From assembly GCA_036346225.1 (NCBI GenBank), contig JARFIW010001108.1, positions 3,432,501 through 3,496,500 on the forward strand: a stretch of 64,000 nt of DNA, read 5' to 3'. Below, piece after piece: positions 58,629 to 64,000 of this stretch. Position 1 is the first letter of the stretch, and each line of letters begins with the position of its first letter. A program made the position numbers and the translations under genes. This stretch comes from Platerodrilus igneus. Lineage: Eukaryota > Arthropoda > Insecta > Coleoptera > Lycidae. The notes under the pieces were generated by a model. The model was not told where the DNA came from. It worked only from the letters and a program-made list of their open reading frames with translations, and did not search any database.

Positions 58629-58666
58629 TAAGACTGATCAAGCGATCGCAAGATGTTCTCTTTATA
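58629..58666 (-). promoter_or_regulatory. Core promoter of the polymerase gene: TATA box plus TCAGT initiator
   Basis: On the minus strand TATAAAGA (58666-58659) and TCAGT (58637-58633), 29 bases apart, in the context ATCAGTCTTA, the same ten bases as at the ATPase initiator. Confidence 0.85.
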
Positions 58667-58699
58667 GTTTATGTACACAGAAAAAACAAATCCCGTGAT

Positions 58700-59614
58700 C
58701 ATAGTGCGGAACCTGTATGAACTTGTCTGTCACCGACTATGCGGTCCGGTGACGCAATCATTACTAATATTATGTAGCTAGTATTGGTTATCGAGGTATG
58801 ATCATTCGCAGTTTTTTAATGAAACTGTTAACCATTTTGAATTAACACAAAACTTTAACCTTATTTCTATTTCATAATTATTGAAAATCAGTCGTATAAA
58901 ACTTAAAACATAAATTGTTGGAGGTGCCCTAATAATGACAATGATTAGAATGTTTAGCGTATTCGAATTCAGTCAAATGTTTTCTCCTACGCATTATAAA
59001 CTACCGTCTAAAGGTCGCCGAAAGCATTGTCGCAGTTTTCAAAAACTAATAACAAAACGAAAATCCTAAACAAACGTTACAATACGTACGAACGGACATT
59101 TGTGCATTTGATTGAAGAGAATATTCATTACTATAAAGCGTTTGAATTTGCAAACGTATGATTATACAAAATGTAGGTTAAGGTCGGACAGGTAAGTGGG
59201 TCAATGTACTCGCTAACACAATGAACATCGACCATTATTATTTAATTTTTATTACCATTTTCGGAACCTTGTTGTGTTATATCGTAAATTAATTAACAAG
59301 AAATTAATTATCGATAGGTACACTCAAAGTAAACTGAAAACCTCGTCAGTTATCCAAGGAAGGACGTTGACTCTTATTTGTTGTTGATGCAACTCATTTA
59401 TACGTAGTAATATAATGTTTATTTATTGCAATATCAAAAATTTAACCTAATGTAGAAAAATTATTAAATAATTACAAGACCCTATATTTATTTAATTATA
59501 CTGAAAAGTTTAAAAATGGAATGTAAATCTTACTAAACACGTATATTCTAATAGCTTTTTCAATTGTCGTTAAATACGTCAATATACGGATGTAATTAAA
59601 ATGGCCGTACCCAG
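58700..59614. other. Polinton right-side non-coding region
   Basis: No frame or conserved motif seen between the polymerase promoter and the right TIR. Confidence 0.5.
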
Positions 59615-60029
59615 AATAAGTACAATCGCATTGTTAGTCATGCGAATTTCACCCAAAAGGTTTTTATATATTTAAATTAGAACTAGACACACTTTTATGC
59701 TAATATTCAAAATAAATTAAATTGTTTATGCGCTCGTACTGCATTACTAAGAGAGTGAATGTATTTATATCGATCAACTCTGTGGCCTAGCGGTTAGAGT
59801 ACTTGCTTTGCATGCAGGCGGTCCGAGTTCGAATCGCGCTTCAGTCAAACTTTTTTTCTGAAAGAGCTGTGTAACTGTGACGTCAGCGGAGGGAAAATTA
59901 CTAGGACCCCCAAAAGATTTGCAAGTATGGCCCACCCGGAAGCGGCAAACATCAAAGGACCACGCCCTTCAAAGGAATTTTCCCACGGTCTTCAAAATTT
60001 TCCCAGTCTCAAGTGACCCCATACCTACT
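59615..60029. repeat. Polinton right terminal inverted repeat (415 bp)
   Basis: Complement of 42492-42907, see there. Ends ...ccatacctact at 60029. Confidence 0.97.
59776..59846 (+). other. tRNA-Ala(TGC)-like Pol III unit in the right TIR
   Basis: A box TGGCCTAGCGG, B box-like GAGTTCGAATC, a well-paired anticodon stem CTTGC/GCAGG around loop TTTGCAT (anticodon TGC at 59809-59811), and a T7 run at 59851-59857 that would terminate Pol III. The acceptor, D and T stems have several mismatches, so this is a tRNA-derived sequence rather than a standard tRNA gene. It is directed toward the element end. Confidence 0.6.
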
Positions 60030-60155
60030 CACGCACGTTAAAGATCTCTACCTTGCTTGGAACAGCAAGGGTACGGTAAAATTCTAAATTTTTTAGGCAA
60101 AAGAGCTCGCTTCCTGGTCAATGTAATGGAGCATTGGAAATTCAAATGTTGTGTT
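60030..60155 (+). repeat. SINE copy f, right part, starting with the target duplication
   Basis: cacgcacgttaaagatctct, ttgcttggaacagcaagg, gctcgcttcctggtcaatgt and ggagcattgg continue the SINE from 42491. The first six bases (60030-60035) are the second copy of cacgca. Confidence 0.92.
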
Positions 60156-61734
60156 CGAAAGCTCCGAAGAAACTGTGAGTATTAGATCTTAAAATAAAAG
60201 TTCTTGTCCCTCCATCGACTGCAACTTATATGGTGTATAACGGACGTTACTACTCAAATTCTCCCAACATATATTTTACTATTACTCCACTAAATAATTT
60301 TTTTTATATGTACTATTTTATTTCTACCACACCACACTTGTTATCTCTTTTGATGACCTTGTACCTTCACTTCTATAATATTTTAAAATTTCTCACTAAC
60401 CCGTATTTATTTTATTAAATTTAATTTTCACCGGCGGTTTTACCTTGCAATTAGACTCTTTCAGAGAGAGTCACACCTGACGTCTCATTTGCTTTACAAT
60501 TATGTATTTGGTGCTATAAACACCAATAAGGTACGTTGAACAAAGGCATAGGTACTCTAGTTAATCGTGTGTTCGCCTAGATGGCGAAATTACAAACGAA
60601 ATATTTTATTCACTTTCCAAATTGACAAAATAAATTAATCATAATTCTGCTTACCTTTAAATTACGGCATATTAGCAAACTGAACAACCAAAATTTATTG
60701 TTCTTTCTCAGGGTTGTCCAAAGCGTGCGTGCTCATTCCTTTTCTATAGCAGTTTCGTTAGCGGAGTTTGTTGCTATTACTACAACATTAAGCAGAACAA
60801 GACAAAGATATAGATAACGAATCGGTCAAAAGGATCGACGGGCAAACTCCACTACATTATTTGCACGACACTACTGCCACATAAGGAGTTAACAATACGA
60901 AAGTCGAGAGGGGAACGATTATGACGGCTGACTCTTTTTCAACTTGTCCACCGCAACCACTTTATGTTGCGAGTTTTGATAGGTCGTGAAAACAACATAT
61001 CCGTTTCACCAACCGTGATAAGCGTCTTTACCGTAAAATGACATAATAGTAAATGCTACTCCCCTACAAACATGTTGCTCGTAATATGAGCGGACCAGTA
61101 AGAAAAAGAACGAAATTCTTAATCAAAAGCGCGTGTGTGGAGAGAAAGAGCAACAAAATGAAACTACGGTAAGCACAGTCGGAGATTAGGAGGTTTAAAG
61201 GACGAAACGACAGTACACACAAACCAATTTTCTTCTAACATCTGCGCCTGAAAAAATAATTAAACACGAAAACTCGTAAACTATAATTCTAGAAAGTAAT
61301 TTCTAAGAATTTGAAATCCAAAACCACACTGAATTGCAAGAACGAACATCTGTATCCTCCACTCCTTGTTAAATACTAATCATATCTTGTAACAATGAAA
61401 TTGAAGAGTGTTTTGTAAACATAAGAACTGTACAAGTATACACTACATAAATATTGCCACATAATTTAAGAAAATAAAGCTAAGTGGTTTTAACCGCAGT
61501 AACTAATAATAATCTGTATTCGCAGAGCAATCAATTACTACTAATCATATATTCGCATCGGCAGAACCTACATACATTTATATACTTGCTATATTGATGC
61601 AGTGCAAATTCGTTTTAATTAGAACCTACCTAAACATGCAAGTACACTAGAAAACATATTCACACCAGTAGATTTAAATACAAAATCTCAAACTTTTAAA
61701 TAAATCCTATAGCCTAAAGTGTTGCTCTTAACAT
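60156..61734. other. No gene; repeat fragments
   Basis: 60200-60260 resembles 31900-31945 (tgcaacttatatggtgtata versus tgcaacttatttaatgtata). No coding signal in the rest. Confidence 0.45.
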
Positions 61735-62030
61735 TGCTAGAATGTAGCACACTCCATAACGTCTAGGAGTAATGTAAACAGCTGTCGGTCATCGTCATAT
61801 ACTATTCCTCCACGCAGGCTGTGAAGAGTATGGGTAGCTAAGATGATTGTACATATTATCCCAACTTCATCTACATACAATACCGTAGCCAGACAAAATA
61901 TGCTGTAACGCTTAAGCAAGTTTCTGTGGTACGACCGAGCAAACACTAGTTAGAAGAACCGAAGAATATTGGTTACAAATCGGGCTGAAAATATTAGCAT
62001 TTCTATTAAAGGAATATCTCCCTGCAAGCA
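61735..62030 (-). repeat. Coding-like repeat T, copy 2
   Basis: The minus strand frame 61946-61737 gives CLATVLYVDEVG, ILATHTLHSLRGGIVY and DDRQLFTLLLDVMECATF. It is homologous to 24625-24905 on the other strand. Protein family unknown. Confidence 0.5.
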
Positions 62031-62133
62031 ATTACCTACCAGTCACGTGATAATTTGTAACTGTATGGCACTTTGTTTCATTTAGTATAGAAGAACCAAC
62101 GTAGACCAGCGCTAAATATGTAGTAAACTTGTC

Positions 62134-62319
62134 CAACCAATGTAGTTATAAAATTGTTTTCTGAAAAAATAATCAAGTGACATTCTATATAAAATAGATA
62201 TAAATTTTGAGCATATGTTTATCTTTCAACCAATGTAGTTATAAAATTGTCTTCTGAAGAAATAATCAGAGAAATCCCAGATAGAGTAAAACTAGATTTT
62301 AGCATATTCTGATCTTTTA
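62134..62319. repeat. 93-bp tandem duplication
   Basis: caaccaatgtagttataaaa, then ttctga, aataatca and agcatat.tt recur with offset 93. Confidence 0.85.
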
Positions 62320-62979
62320 AATATAACACAGCTGCTTTAGATGGTTACGCTAAAACCAGCAACATACAGAAGTCTTCTACTTTGTAAAAATACATGTTTA
62401 GTTAAGGAATCAGAAAGAATATAAACAAGTGAATTCGTGAATTTAATAAAAGAGAAGCGAGGTTGGTTGCCTAACAGAGCGGGCTTGAACTAACCAAAAA
62501 TTAAATAAAGGACGAGCATAATTGGCTACCTATCTGAGCGGCCTTTGGATTAGTGTAGCAATCCGTAAGTTCACATAGGTGGAAACTGAAATGGTTTTAA
62601 AGTAAGGAGATAGTAAATTCTTAAATACGAAATGAAACGTAACAAAGATTACCGAGGGACCTTAAAACCACATTTATAATACGTAGTACCCTACTTTTAA
62701 AACTATGACACAACATGTATAATACCCCTAAATTAGTTCTACAGAAAAATCCCCTACAATAATTATTTACTAGAAGTAATTTGTGCAGCCGTTTTTAACG
62801 CGCAACAATATGTTTACAAGCAAAGTGATTCTGTGCAAATAGTATAAACAAAGAGGAAAATACAGTGAAAGCATAAGCGTTAACAGTAATTTTTAAATCA
62901 GTAACACAGCTTGAGGGAGATTTCATTTATAAACAGCACTTTCAATATTCAGGTATATTTCTATGGTTAAAAAAATGTC

Positions 62980-63830
62980 TAAATATTCTAGTTTTGAGCG
63001 ATACTTTGAAGTTAATCTCACTAAACTAATTTACTCATCATTTCAAATATTAAAAGAACATCGTGCAAGACATGAATTGTAGCTCTTCACGTTAGTTACT
63101 TCACAGGTTTTACATTTGCAAATTGCCAACGCATAATTAATATTTTGGAAATGATTGATTTTTGTTTCATATCTATTAGAAAAGCCTCATCATGGCGTTT
63201 CGGCATTTTTTTAATAAAACCGCCTTCTGCAATTCTTGTTGATTGGGTTCGATGACCAGCAAAGAAAAGTCTGATGGGTGGAAATAGTGTAAACGACAAG
63301 AAGGTCATGAGTGCATAAAAGTTAAAACACTAATGTTTGAATCGGTATTGCAAAAGCTTGAGAAGGTTTCACTGTGAAACAACACCAAAAAGATGTAGCT
63401 TTATTTCTATGGGACGAATTGATATTCTAGTTTTGGACGATACTTCAAGTTAGTCTCATTAAACCAATTTTGCTCAGTCTTCAAATATTACACTAACATG
63501 AATCAGATCTCGATTTCTGATTTCTGAGGTCCGGCGCCGACTCTTGCTCAAATTTTTTTAATAAAATCTCTTTCTAAAATCGTTGTTAATTGGGGTTTAT
63601 GGCCAACAACAAAGTGCTTGATGTGAAAGTGTTTAAGAATGGTTAAAACACACAGAGAGAAGAATTAATAATTTTGTCTTTTTTGAACATACAACTAAGA
63701 TACAGCGTTCAAAAATTGGTTATCGGTTTGAAATCGATAAAGAGGCTTTAGTTCGGGTCTTGGACAACTCTTTTTATTAAAATCGTCTTCAGGAATTGTT
63801 GTTGAATCGCACTTGACAGTTAACAACAAT
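62980..63830. repeat. Imperfect tandem repeats, also related to 31310-31380
   Basis: The block with ttctagttttg.gcgatactt, agttaatctcactaaac and tcaaatatta occurs near 62985 and 63425. The block with tttttttaataaaa, then ttgttgattgggttcgatg, occurs near 63205, 63555 and 63765. A related unit is at 31310-31380. Non-coding. Confidence 0.65.
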
Positions 63831-64000
63831 ATGACTAATGCCTAGATAGTTCGAGAATACACTAAAAAAAAAATAAAGGTTTGGATTCCTTCTTGAGGTA
63901 AAAATACATTACACAAGCCGACATGATTTTTAGTGTTTTAAATTTTATAATTGTCCTTAGCTAATACGGGTACGTTGATTCTAAATGTGAATTTGGTTAG

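Larger units (their letters stand above)
42492..60029. mobile_element. Polinton/Maverick element, 17,538 bp, with complete ends
   Basis: Bounded by 416/415-bp inverted repeats that start with AG (agtaggtatggggtcacttg) and flanked by cacgca duplications in a SINE. Encodes an A32-like packaging ATPase (plus strand, left side) and a protein-primed family B polymerase (minus strand, right side), an arrangement found in Polintons and related adintovirus-like elements. No integrase, cysteine protease or capsid gene is readable. The centre (46.7-52.7 kb) holds a decayed tyrosine recombinase and large repeats. Ends and two hallmark genes make the identification firm; whether the interior is one later insertion or a rearranged core is open. 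Confidence 0.95.

Noticed and set aside
59776..59846. A functional host tRNA-Ala gene
   Set aside because: The acceptor, D and T stems have several mismatches and the sequence is duplicated exactly in both Polinton TIRs, so it belongs to the element and is only tRNA-like.

Overview
This is a window from an AT-rich animal nuclear genome. It is almost certainly an arthropod and most likely an insect: it holds Jockey, R1-like and other non-LTR retrotransposons, mariner and pogo transposons, a tRNA-derived SINE family, a Polinton/Maverick, and TATA plus TCAGT core promoters. I see no intact host gene. Nearly everything recognisable is a mobile element or a relic of one, often nested inside another, in a background of diverged dispersed repeats. 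The species cannot be told from the sequence.

Layout. 1-4.3 kb: a plus-strand non-LTR retrotransposon (LINE-A) broken by a minus-strand Jockey relic and by a complete but dead mariner at 2513-3808; a paralogous copy at 4.2 kb keeps the unbroken target site. 7.4-11.4 kb: a SINE cut in two by a 3.77-kb pogo-like transposon with perfect TA duplication, near-intact DDE transposase, C-terminal PHD finger and TIR-derived subterminal hairpins. 14.4 kb: a mariner relic that has lost its catalytic middle. 15.9-20.6 kb: a minus-strand LINE (LINE-B), split by a 1.3-kb non-coding element (repeat R) that recurs at 29.2-30.6 kb. 21-38 kb: no genes; a mosaic of diverged repeats, SINE pieces and two LTR-like units. 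38.4-41.2 kb: a GC-richer, 5'-truncated R1/I-type LINE with RT, RNase H and a C-terminal Cys-His motif.

42,492-60,029: the main feature is a complete 17.5-kb Polinton. It has 416/415-bp terminal inverted repeats starting with AG, and a 6-bp target duplication (cacgca) in the middle of a SINE. It carries an intact A32-type packaging ATPase with an N-terminal Pipsqueak-like helix-turn-helix, a broken protein-primed family B DNA polymerase, several small broken reading frames, and a degenerate tRNA-Ala-like Pol III unit in each TIR. No integrase, protease or capsid gene is readable. The centre is instead taken up by a decayed Crypton-type tyrosine recombinase and about 6 kb of repeats, including a 2.3-kb near-perfect palindrome.

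The TIRs are identical apart from one base of length while the polymerase is riddled with breaks, so the element was probably already defective when it inserted and was moved by proteins supplied in trans. 60.2-64 kb: repeats only.
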